Source: Terriglobia bacterium
GTDB taxonomy: Bacteria; Acidobacteriota; UBA6911
Direction: 5' to 3'
DNA length: 33,115 bases
Assembly (NCBI GenBank): GCA_020072565.1
Contig: JAIQGI010000060.1
Location: 1 to 33,115 of the forward strand
Part shown: one piece after another, positions 1-7,482 of the stretch
Numbering within the stretch: position 1 is the first letter of the stretch
Layout: each line of letters opens with the position of its first letter
The notes under the pieces: model-generated
Told to the model about the DNA's origin: nothing
The model's database searches: none
What the model saw: the letters and a program-made list of their open reading frames with translations, nothing else
Translations under genes and position numbers: made by a program

Positions 1-123
1 GCAGAGGCGGCGGAAGTTCAAAAAGGCGAGACAATGGAATGGCTGGTGGAGGATCGAAACACTTTCATCCTCAAGCGCGTCCGCTCCCGAAACTCATTTC
101 TCAAAAAGCGACACGCTCCTTGA
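1..123 (+). CDS. C-terminal end of an unidentified protein, cut by the window edge
   Basis: An open frame enters from the left edge and stops at TGA 121-123, giving 40 residues rich in Lys and Arg, ending KKRHAP. A second copy lies at the right end on the minus strand. The only difference in the shared 130 bases turns the stop TGA into TAA, so the frame and its stop are kept, which suggests real coding sequence. Presence in two copies at both contig ends suggests a mobile-element gene, probably a transposase, but no catalytic motif is visible and the family is not recognised. Confidence 0.45.
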   Translation, partial: AEAAEVQKGETMEWLVEDRNTFILKRVRSRNSFLKKRHAP

Positions 124-139
124 CTTGACGCGCATGCCT
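10..139. repeat. Left copy of a 130-bp inverted terminal sequence
   Basis: Bases 10-139 are the reverse complement of 32986-33115 with one mismatch. Identity stops abruptly after GCATGCCT at 132-139, beyond which the two flanks differ. This is consistent with two copies of an insertion sequence at which the assembly broke, or with inverted copies bounding a composite element. Confidence 0.9.
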
Positions 140-196
140 TACAGGGCTCATCCATCATTTGCGTCTTATCCCAGGGCTTGCGCCCATAAGCGCTAA
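139..196. repeat. 58-bp dispersed repeat, inverted partner at 3588-3645
   Basis: This stretch contains the motif CCCAGGGCTTGCGCCC and is a perfect reverse complement of 3588-3645 on the far side of the ADOP permease gene. It belongs to the class of short GC-rich palindromic intergenic repeats. No coding potential is seen in it. Confidence 0.85.
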
Positions 197-215
197 CTTA
201 ACCCACTTTCCCGAC

Positions 216-367
216 CTGGACTTGGACTTGGACGTGGACCTTGACGCTCTGCTGCGCCGCAAGCGATAAGAAGCGACCCGTAGCCTGAAAAAGGCTGGGC
301 GTGCAAGAGTTTGTCTCCGCTCAAAAGGTCCACGTCTACGTCCAGGTTTAGGTCCAAGTCCACGTTT
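216..367. repeat. GGACTT/GGACGT hexamer repeat in inverted arms
   Basis: The left arm (216-245) repeats units such as GGACTTGGACTTGGACGT. The right arm (328-367) carries the same units in reverse complement (GTCCACGTC, GTCCAAGTCC). About 80 bases with a small hairpin (AGCCTGAAAAAGGCT) lie between. Read as protein, the arms give meaningless Asp-Val-Asp-Leu runs, so this is a structured repeat, not a gene. Confidence 0.7.
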
Positions 368-368
368 A

Positions 369-398
369 TTGGCAAAATCATTCCTATCTTAGCGCTTA
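369..398. repeat. 30-bp direct repeat, second copy at 3568-3597
   Basis: The sequence starting TTGGCAAAATCATTCC and ending AGCGCTTA recurs identically at 3568-3597. A degenerate third piece (CACAAAATCATTTCTA) is at 589-604. Together with the 58-bp inverted pair it shows that both sides of the permease gene at 656-3085 carry the same repeat family. Confidence 0.85.
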
Positions 399-557
399 AG
401 GGCTTGCGCCCTGGGCTGAAAACTACGGCCGCCCTTTCAGGGCTTGCGGACGCCAACGGCTGCAGCCGCCAAGGGCTTCGGAGCTTGTAGCAACCGATGG
501 CTCGCCGGAATGGCTGAGCCCGCCAGGGTCGCACCCTGTTTCCTTAACTAAACGCCA

Positions 558-648
558 TTCGGGACAGGCGCCATAACCTCGAAATTCCACAAAATCATTT
601 CTACCAGTCAAGGAATAATTTGTAGGTTACGGCGCCTGTCCCCGAAAT
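558..648. repeat. Long imperfect hairpin with GGCGCCTGTCCCCG motif
   Basis: The arm CGGGACAGGCGCCATAACCT (558-577) pairs with the region 625-645, which contains GGTTACGGCGCCTGTCCCCG. The motif GCGCCTGTCCCCGAAAT (632-648) recurs at 3842-3858. It ends right at the stop of the minus-strand permease gene, so it could also act as a terminator, though no U-tract follows. Confidence 0.6.
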
Positions 649-655
649 CGCTTGC

Positions 656-3085
656 TTATGCCCCGGTCCGCAGAGCGGACAAAGGATCCAGGCGGCTGGC
701 TCGGCAGGCCGGAATCATGCAGGCGATCAGCGTGATCAGGATTACGGCCAGACTCCCCGTCAAGTTCGCAACCGGGTCGGTTGCGCTCGTTTCCACCAGC
801 AGGTTTTCCAAAAGGCGACCGAGCGCCACCGCACCGACCAGGCCCAAAGCCAGGCCGGCCAGCAGATGCCTGAGGCCCTGTCTCAGCACCAGCCATCGTA
901 CACTCTTTCCGTCGGCTCCCAGGGCCATTCGTAAACCGATTTCCCGCCTCCGCTGGTTGACCGAAAAGGAGGTCACTCCATAGATCCCGATCGCCGAGAG
1001 CACGAGGGATATAACGGCGAAAGCGCCAAACAAGGCGCCAAATACCCGGTAGGGCCACAATTTCAGCGAGAGATGCTTTCCCATGGTCCTGATCCGGTAA
1101 AGAGGCAAGTCGGGATCCTCCAATTCAACCTGGCGCCTCACGGTTTGGACAAGCGATGCGGGGGGGACGCGGGTGCGCATCGCAATGCTGACGAACCTTG
1201 CCGCCGACTGGCGGAAAGGGACATAGACGATGCTTTCGAAGTCCGCGTCCTTTTCAATCTGCTGGTTCAGTTGTGGAACTACGCCGACCACGCGCAGCCA
1301 GGGGGTATTGGACTCGGGATTCAAACGGATCCGTTTCCCCAAAGGATCCTGGGAGGGCCAGTGCTCGGCCACGAATCTCTCATTGACGATTACGGCCTCT
1401 GATCCCGGCGCGCCATCCTGCGCGTCAAAGGCGCGGCCGCGCGTGAGATTGATGCCCAGCGTGTTGAAGTAATCCGGGCTGATGGCGATGGCGGGGATCC
1501 TGGGCAATTTCTCGATGTCGTCCACGGCCTGCCCTTCCATCTGCAGCGTCCCGGAAGTGGATCCATCAAGGGGAAGATGGGATGTGATGGCGACGGCGGC
1601 TATTCCCGGCGTGGCCTGCAGCCGTTGAAACAATTTCTCGTGGAAGGCGATGCGGTCGTCGGGCGTGGTGTATTTCAGCTCGGGCAATCCCAGGCGCACG
1701 GTCAGGACACTGTCGGGGTCAGTTCCCATATAGGTGTCTTGGGATCTGAGGAAGTCCTGGATCATCATGCCTGCCGACGACAGCAGGATCAGAGTCAATG
1801 TCAGTTGGGCTACCACGAGAGAAGAGGTCCACCGTCTCGATCCGGTCCCCGCGTCGCCGCCATGACCGCCTTCCTTCAACGCTTCAACGAGATTCACTTT
1901 CGTCGCCTTCAAGGCAGGGGCCAACCCGAAGATTATGCTGGTTAGAAAACATACGGCGCACAGATAGCTGAAGACCTTCCAGTCCATCGAAAAATCGAGC
2001 CAATAGGGGATCCCTTCGATATTGGCCAGCGACAAGGACACATCGAACCATTGCACGCCGGCGATCGCCAGGAGCAGGCCCAGGGCGCCGCCCAGGAACG
2101 CGAGCAGGATGCTCTCAATCAGCAATTGCCGGATGATGCGCCAACGGCCGGCTCCCAGCGCCACGCGGATGGAAATCTCGCGGGACCGGTAAACGGCGCG
2201 CGACAGCAGGAGATTAGCGACATTCACACAGGCGATCATCAGCACAAATCCGACGGCGCCCATCATGATCCAAAGCACCATTGCCATGCGCCCGGCGTTG
2301 TAGCGCTCATTGAAAGACATTACCTGCGCGCCGGCACCGGCGTTGGTTTTGGGATATGCCTGCGCCAGCTGGCCGGCAATGCCATTCAGCTCAATTTGCG
2401 CCTGCTGCGCCGATATGCCCTTGCCCAACCGGGCGAAAACCGCAAGATCGCGGAAGTCTCTGGCCTCGCGATCCCTGGTCTGGAGCAACGGCATCCACAG
2501 CTCCGCGTCGAAGGGGAACTTCATACCCTGCGGCATCACGCCGATCACCACGGCCGGCACGGAGTTGATGCGGATCGCTTTCCCCAGAATTTCCCGGTTT
2601 CCTCCATAGCGGCTTTGCCATATGCCATAACCCAGAATCACGACCGGCTGGGCCCCGCGCTGGTCTTCTCCGGACATGAAATCGCGTCCCAGGACCGGAC
2701 TCAACCCGATGGTGCGGAAGGCATTGGTCGTGAGCCAGGCTCCACTCAGGCGTTCCGGGACGCCGCCCGAGTCGCTTACATTCATGGTTCCGGTCGTGAA
2801 AGCCGCCACATCCTGGAAGCTCCTCGTTTGACTGCGCCAGTCTCTGTAATCGGGATAGGATACGGACGTGGTTTTTGATCTCCCGGTGAGGTTTATGGAC
2901 CCAAGATGGACAATCTCGTGGCCATCCCTAGAGGGCAGGCTCTTCAGAAGAATAGTATTGACGATGGTAAACACCGTGGTGTTGGCGCCAATCCCCAAGG
3001 CCAAGGCAAGAACAGCCACCGCGGCAAATCCGGGATTCTTCCGCATCATGCGCATCGCAAAACGCACGTCCTGAAGCAGACTCAT
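656..3085 (-). CDS. ADOP-type ABC transporter permease (FtsX/MacB_PCD)
   Basis: The product is an 809-aa inner-membrane permease without an ATPase domain. The start chosen is ATG 3085 (MSLLQDVRF), 8 bases after AAAGG, because this is where the family homology begins; the longer frame to 3217 adds an implausible leader. The layout is duplicated: TM1 at about residues 20-45 followed by an extracytoplasmic MacB_PCD domain, an FtsX block with three helices (motif ACVNVANLLL), a further helix, a second MacB_PCD domain, and a C-terminal FtsX block with three helices, ending in the RRREIGLRMALGA and RASRLDPLSALR signatures. This is the duplicated orphan permease architecture abundant in Acidobacteria. 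Unlike the copy at 10453 it has no PadR gene or N-terminal prefix domain, and no ATPase gene is next to it. The substrate is unknown; macrolide or lipoprotein efflux-like roles are inferred only from MacB. Confidence 0.9.
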   Translation of the reverse strand: MSLLQDVRFAMRMMRKNPGFAAVAVLALALGIGANTTVFTIVNTILLKSLPSRDGHEIVHLGSINLTGRSKTTSVSYPDYRDWRSQTRSFQDVAAFTTGTMNVSDSGGVPERLSGAWLTTNAFRTIGLSPVLGRDFMSGEDQRGAQPVVILGYGIWQSRYGGNREILGKAIRINSVPAVVIGVMPQGMKFPFDAELWMPLLQTRDREARDFRDLAVFARLGKGISAQQAQIELNGIAGQLAQAYPKTNAGAGAQVMSFNERYNAGRMAMVLWIMMGAVGFVLMIACVNVANLLLSRAVYRSREISIRVALGAGRWRIIRQLLIESILLAFLGGALGLLLAIAGVQWFDVSLSLANIEGIPYWLDFSMDWKVFSYLCAVCFLTSIIFGLAPALKATKVNLVEALKEGGHGGDAGTGSRRWTSSLVVAQLTLTLILLSSAGMMIQDFLRSQDTYMGTDPDSVLTVRLGLPELKYTTPDDRIAFHEKLFQRLQATPGIAAVAITSHLPLDGSTSGTLQMEGQAVDDIEKLPRIPAIAISPDYFNTLGINLTRGRAFDAQDGAPGSEAVIVNERFVAEHWPSQDPLGKRIRLNPESNTPWLRVVGVVPQLNQQIEKDADFESIVYVPFRQSAARFVSIAMRTRVPPASLVQTVRRQVELEDPDLPLYRIRTMGKHLSLKLWPYRVFGALFGAFAVISLVLSAIGIYGVTSFSVNQRRREIGLRMALGADGKSVRWLVLRQGLRHLLAGLALGLVGAVALGRLLENLLVETSATDPVANLTGSLAVILITLIACMIPACRASRLDPLSALRTGA

Positions 3086-3860
3086 TGCCGTTGCCTTTCG
3101 GCGGTAATTCCGCTTTGCATCCATTGTTCGGGAGGACGCCGGCCCCGTCACTGTGAAAAACGAGAATCCGACCCCTCCAGTTCGCACTTTTTTTGGAGTG
3201 GGGTCGGCCGATAACAACTCTATTCACCCGAAAATCCAATGCGAAAGTAGGTCTCCCAAAGGCCCTCAGGATCCGCGTCGGCAGTGTTTTTTGCGTGTAA
3301 GGCGTTCAGTGAATGGCCTGAGTTTTTTGCAGACAGTGGTGAGTTCGACCAGGTGGATTCCACGGTATCGTGACAGGCAACTGGCTGGCGAAGCATCCGC
3401 GTTACAGCCAATCGTACAAGCCCAAAGCAAAAAATATGGGCAAAAATCGAATTTGAGCGCGATTTCAGGGCTGGTGTTTTGCATATTTGTTCTGAAGACT
3501 TGATTTACTTCGATTCGACCCCGTTGCACGGTTTTGACGCACCCATAACAGCTGAAGTGTAGCCGGCTTGGCAAAATCATTCCTATCTTAGCGCTTATGG
3601 GCGCAAGCCCTGGGATAAGACGCAAATGATGGATGAGCCCTGTAAGGGCGATGCAGGAACGCCTGCAATGCCCCGATTACAAGGACCTTGCATCGCCCTT
3701 ACAGGGCTCTCTTTGTTAACGGCTCCCCATTCCCAGGGCTCACGCCCCGGGCTGCGGACTGTGGACGCCCCTTTCGGGGCTTAAGCCCTTGCGTCTAGCA
3801 CGCTCAAGACGATTCCAATCACCCTTATTTAAGCGCCATTCGCGCCTGTCCCCGAAATAG
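3086..3860. repeat. Gene-free intergenic stretch packed with repeats
   Basis: No convincing gene is seen between the permease start and the protease promoter. 3568-3597 is a direct repeat of 369-398. 3588-3645 is the inverse of 139-196. 3636-3655 (AGCCCTGTAAGGGCGATGCA) and 3689-3708 form a perfect 20-bp inverted repeat with a 33-base loop. Further palindromes such as GCCCCTTTCGGGGC lie near 3767-3782. GCGCCTGTCCCCGAAAT at 3842-3858 repeats 632-648. A 63-codon minus frame at 3220-3411 was examined and not assigned. Confidence 0.75.
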
Positions 3861-3881
3861 CAGGATTTTGCGGAATCAGTG

Positions 3882-3887
3882 TATAAT
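3882..3887 (+). promoter_or_regulatory. Consensus -10 box upstream of the S1C protease
   Basis: A perfect TATAAT lies 80 bases before the ATG at 3968. No good -35 is seen at 16-18 bases upstream (AGCAGG). It follows directly after the repeat at 3842-3858. Confidence 0.45.
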
Positions 3888-3967
3888 CCGAATCATCAAA
3901 GACTCCCGGCAGTGTTCTGCCGCATTGCCAATTTTCATTATCAGTTTTGGGATCGGGGAGGAGACTT

Positions 3968-5500
3968 ATGCGACGTGTGAAAGCGATTGCAGTCGTAGGC
4001 GTGGTGGTTTTTTCCGCTTGCTGCCTCATGGCGCAGGGTGGCACCCAAATTGCACCCCCCGGCAACCAGATCATCGAGCGCATTTCTCCTTCGGCTGTGC
4101 TGATTCTGGCAGGGAACGGTGACGGACAAGTGGCGGGACTCGGTTCGGGGGTCATCCTCCGGCCCGATGGAGTCATTCTCACGGCCAACCATGTTATCAA
4201 AGGCATGCGCGAGTTGCAGATCCGTCTGAAGAACGGGGAGGTTTATGACCAGGTGGAATTGATCGCAGCGGACGAACGTCGCGACGTTGCCGCACTGCGG
4301 ATTCCCGCCATGGGGCTGCCGGTATTGCCCATGGGAAATTCCTCCAGCATACCGGTAGGCGCGCCGGTTTTCGCGATGTCGAACGGCGCCGGATTGCCCT
4401 GGACCGCTTCTTCCGGAATTCTGAGTGCGACACGAATGGCTGACGAAGTGCCGGGTGCGGGGAACGGATACAGACTCCTGCAGTTCACGGCGCCCATGTC
4501 GCCCGGTTCCAGCGGAGGCGTGTTGGTGGATGCGGAGGCCAGGATCCTGGGAATCATCATCGGATCATTCAGTATCGGCCAGAACGTCAACTTCGCCGTG
4601 CCGGTGGAGAACGTCGCGGGCCTGGGCAACGGATCCGGCGGAACGAAATTCGAATCAGGAGCGCGGCTGCAACTTCCTGGCGCGCCGGCAGCCTTTGCAG
4701 CGCCCTCTCCTTCCAATCCGCCGAAGATGGCGGCTGCCCCGAAGGACTTGACCCTGCCTCCACCGGAACAGCGCAAAATCCGCACGATATCCGTGCTCTC
4801 AAAAACCATCTACCTGCGCCGGGAACGCCTGCAGGATGACATGACGAAGACGCCACTGTTCCAGCAACTGGGTTTGCGCTTCGCCGACTATGGCCAGGTG
4901 GCCGATGTGGCGATAACCGTGGACAGGCCCGTCATGACGTACGACTGGACGTTTTCGTTGGTCTATCAACCACGGGATCTGACGTTGACCTCGGGAATGA
5001 TCGAAGCCGTGGACGAATACGATGCCGGACCCAAGCTGGCCTCGGTGATTGCCGAACAGCTTGCCGCTGCGCTCATGATTCCGGCAGAGGCCCTGGATGC
5101 GGCCAAGCCCCCGGCGGGCGGAACCAGCTTCACTTCGCGTCAGACAGCGGTAACACCCGCGGACATATTGCGGACCGCGAGCACGATATTCGTGGAATCT
5201 CACACCATCTGGATGAAGGGGAACCTGCTGCAGGACGCACTCTATGTGCGTCCTGAAATTCGTACCTGGGGCATGAGGATCGTGGATGACCGCAACGGAG
5301 CCGACATCTATATCGATATCACCAGACCATTTCTGACTTATGACTGGGACTACAAGATGATCCACCTCAAGACGGGGACGGTGCTCGGGACAGGGAAAGT
5401 GCTCGCCATCGACGGCCCTGCCGCCGCCCAAAGGCTGGCAATTGAGATTGTGAATCGCATTCGCACCGTTCGCCCACCCGCACCGCAAAAGGCGCCATAG
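3968..5500 (+). CDS. Secreted trypsin-like S1C serine protease with duplicated C-terminal domain
   Basis: The protein has 510 aa. ATG 3968 follows a strong GGAGGAG site. An N-terminal export signal (residues 1-22, cleavage probably after LMA) precedes an HtrA-like protease domain. The catalytic triad is visible: His75 in LTANHVIKG, Asp106 in ERRDVAAL, and Ser182 in SPGSSGG. There is no PDZ domain. Instead, a Pro/Ala-rich linker (about 230-265) leads to two related domains of about 100 residues, each with the core TYDW motif (VDRPVMTYDWTFSL and ITRPFLTYDWDYKM) and a matching Ala-rich C-terminal helix. The duplicated domain is not one I can name. The role is probably periplasmic protein quality control or processing; the substrate-binding role of the duplicated domain is an inference. 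The gene appears monocistronic. Confidence 0.88.
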   Translation: MRRVKAIAVVGVVVFSACCLMAQGGTQIAPPGNQIIERISPSAVLILAGNGDGQVAGLGSGVILRPDGVILTANHVIKGMRELQIRLKNGEVYDQVELIAADERRDVAALRIPAMGLPVLPMGNSSSIPVGAPVFAMSNGAGLPWTASSGILSATRMADEVPGAGNGYRLLQFTAPMSPGSSGGVLVDAEARILGIIIGSFSIGQNVNFAVPVENVAGLGNGSGGTKFESGARLQLPGAPAAFAAPSPSNPPKMAAAPKDLTLPPPEQRKIRTISVLSKTIYLRRERLQDDMTKTPLFQQLGLRFADYGQVADVAITVDRPVMTYDWTFSLVYQPRDLTLTSGMIEAVDEYDAGPKLASVIAEQLAAALMIPAEALDAAKPPAGGTSFTSRQTAVTPADILRTASTIFVESHTIWMKGNLLQDALYVRPEIRTWGMRIVDDRNGADIYIDITRPFLTYDWDYKMIHLKTGTVLGTGKVLAIDGPAAAQRLAIEIVNRIRTVRPPAPQKAP

Positions 5501-5503
5501 CGT

Positions 5504-5528
5504 GGGCGCCGCCGGCGCGACGGCGCCC
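5504..5528 (+). terminator. Hairpin after the S1C protease gene
   Basis: GGGCGCCG (5504-5511) pairs perfectly with CGGCGCCC (5521-5528) around a 9-base loop, starting 4 bases after the stop codon. No U-tract follows, so it is a possible weak intrinsic terminator or mRNA 3'-end stabiliser. Confidence 0.45.
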
Positions 5529-5709
5529 CAGCCCGGACAACGCGCCCTCCCGCAACACACAAAGGAATGGTCCAGAAGCGCATCGATCGACTCGCAAATA
5601 CGAGAGCATCAATCCAACAGACGCAGGTTTGCCGATGGATGTTTGTTGTCCTGAAGCCGGACGCACGAAAAATCCCCTGGGCCGCTGATCAGCCGCAGGA
5701 TCGCGCTGT

Positions 5710-6955
5710 TTATTTGACTTGCAGTTTGGTCGCCTTGGTCACGCTGCCGTCGATGAGTTCCAGCGCAACCGTATAGCACCCTTTCCCCGCCGGCGCGCTC
5801 GACGAAGTGTCCCAGTTGAAGATGAACTGGTTGCTGCCGAACCGGAACGTGCTGTTGCCGGCCGCTCCGCCGGTTGGAGACCAGAGCTGGACAAATGAGG
5901 CGCTCAACCCTCCCGTGCATAGGCTGCCGGCACCGTTGAAATAGGCCCTGATCGACTTGACGGTGCCCAGGTCGCCCAGGAACTGTCCCTGGGCGTTCGT
6001 CAGCTGCCACTTGAACGGAATCACTTTGCCGAGATTGAACGAACCGGAATCGCTAGGCGCGGTGATCGTCCCGGTGGCGCTGAGGGGGGAGAGGAATCCC
6101 GAAAACACGAAATTCACGAAGTAGACGTTGGTAACCTGGGCCGTATTGCCGGCCCGATCGGCGGCACGGACCGTGAACGAGTTTGCCCCCGGCGTCGCCG
6201 TGTTGAAATTTGCACCGCTGGCAACCGTGCCAACGTAGGAGACGGCACCCGAAAGCGGGTCCGAGCAGGTGTAGCTCGAAGCCGCCACAGCCCCGAGGAT
6301 GTACACGCCATTGGCAGCGGGGGAAGAAATCACGATTGCCGGCGGCGTCCTGTCGATTCTCACCGTTACTGAGGTCGGGATGCTCGTGTTGCCCGCGGCA
6401 TCCGTACAGGTGCCGTTGACAACGGTTCCGGCTGTTTCGCTCGTGAAACCGGCCGGTGGAGTGCAGCTCAGAACGCCGCTCTGGACTTGACCGCCGGCGC
6501 CGGCGCTCGAAAAAGTTGCGGTCACAGGAATCGTATTGTTCCAGCCGGCGGCATTCGGAGGCGGGTTGACACTGAACGCCGGAGGGTTGGGCGGCGTCTT
6601 ATCCAGCCTGACGGTTACCGAGGCAGAGGCCGAAAGCCCGGCATTGTTGGCGGCAGTGCAGGAAAAGACCGTGCCCGCAGTCTCGGTCGTCAGCACTGTC
6701 GGACTGCAACCGACAGATGAACCAATCCCCGAGCCCGTATCCACTACCGTCCAGGAGATGGTAACGTCCGAGTTGTTCCAACCGGCAGCGTTTGGCGAAG
6801 GAGTCACAACAGGCGAAATAAGGGGCGGAGACTTGTCGATCCGCACCGTGACCGATGCGGAGCTCGTGAGACCGGCGCCATTTGTGGCATTACAGGTGAA
6901 AGTCGTTCCTGCCGTATCGTCCGTAAGGCCGGGATTCAAGCAGAATGAAGAATAG
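5710..6955 (-). pseudogene. 3' remnant of a large Ig-like/HYR-type repeat surface protein
   Basis: The frame encodes about 415 residues made of repeated Ig-like modules with the recurring signatures ETAGTVFSC, SASVTVRLDKTPP and NAAGWNN, spaced roughly 85 residues apart. It ends in a domain with the motif PFKWQLTNAQG. Such arrays occur in secreted or surface proteins. The frame formally runs up to 7185, but homology to the repeats stops inside a module at about 6955; upstream residues are unrelated and no export signal or ribosome site is seen. The gene has therefore lost its 5' part. The remaining frame has no stop, so the loss may be recent, or the fragment may be read from a remote start. 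Confidence 0.7.
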
Positions 6956-7129
6956 AGCGCCGAAGGTGCGACACACCAACTGCCTGAACTGCAAAGTTGG
7001 TGACATCCCCAATTTCGACGAATCTCAGCTTCGCGGGCCATCCGGGATCGAACTCTGGAAAGCAGCGGTGATGGCAACGAAAAGAGCACGGTAATCATGG
7101 GCTGAGAAGCCGCCAAACAGGGCCCGCAA

Positions 7130-7321
7130 GTGCGCATTCTGGGAAGAGAGGAAGGTCGCCACGATGATGGGGCATCCCTGGACATTCGTCTGCTGAACCG
7201 GCGCGTGGGGACTGTTACGACTGCCCAGAAGGGAGCGATCCGGAACCTGAGCCTGAGGAAGATCCGAGCCCTCGTCGACTCTCTCCTCGACTTTCAATCC
7301 CGCGCCGACCCTGCCCGTTGG
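7130..7321 (+). pseudogene. DUF4351 C-terminal relic of an Rpn/PD-(D/E)XK-type gene
   Basis: About 64 residues match my recollection of the DUF4351 tail: an acidic-basic GREEGR lead-in, LLNRRVG, then ALVDSLLDFQSRADPARW. DUF4351 normally sits at the C-terminus of recombination-promoting nuclease (Rpn)-like proteins. The nuclease part is missing upstream, and the normal stop after the conserved Trp has been lost. It abuts the broken end of the Ig-repeat gene, so 6955-7330 looks like a junction of two decayed genes. Confidence 0.5.
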
Positions 7322-7482
7322 CGGGAGCGGCACGCATCCTGGACCCCCGGTTCTGATTTATCCGCAACACGCCGACAGAGCATTACCCGTAAGCAGGATC
7401 CTGCTGGGCAGGGAAAAGAATTGCAGCTCGTTTTTCCTATCCACAAGTGCTATCCTGCGCGGACGCAAGGAGGTCCATTCCG

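Noticed and set aside
193-534. Apparent small gene with Asp-Leu-Asp-Val repeats
   Set aside because: The frame is made of the GGACTT hexamer repeat and other palindromic repeats, with no start signal and no domain.
3220-3411. Short minus-strand frame of 63 codons upstream of the permease
   Set aside because: It looks faintly protein-like, but no family or start signal is recognised and it lies in repeat-rich DNA.
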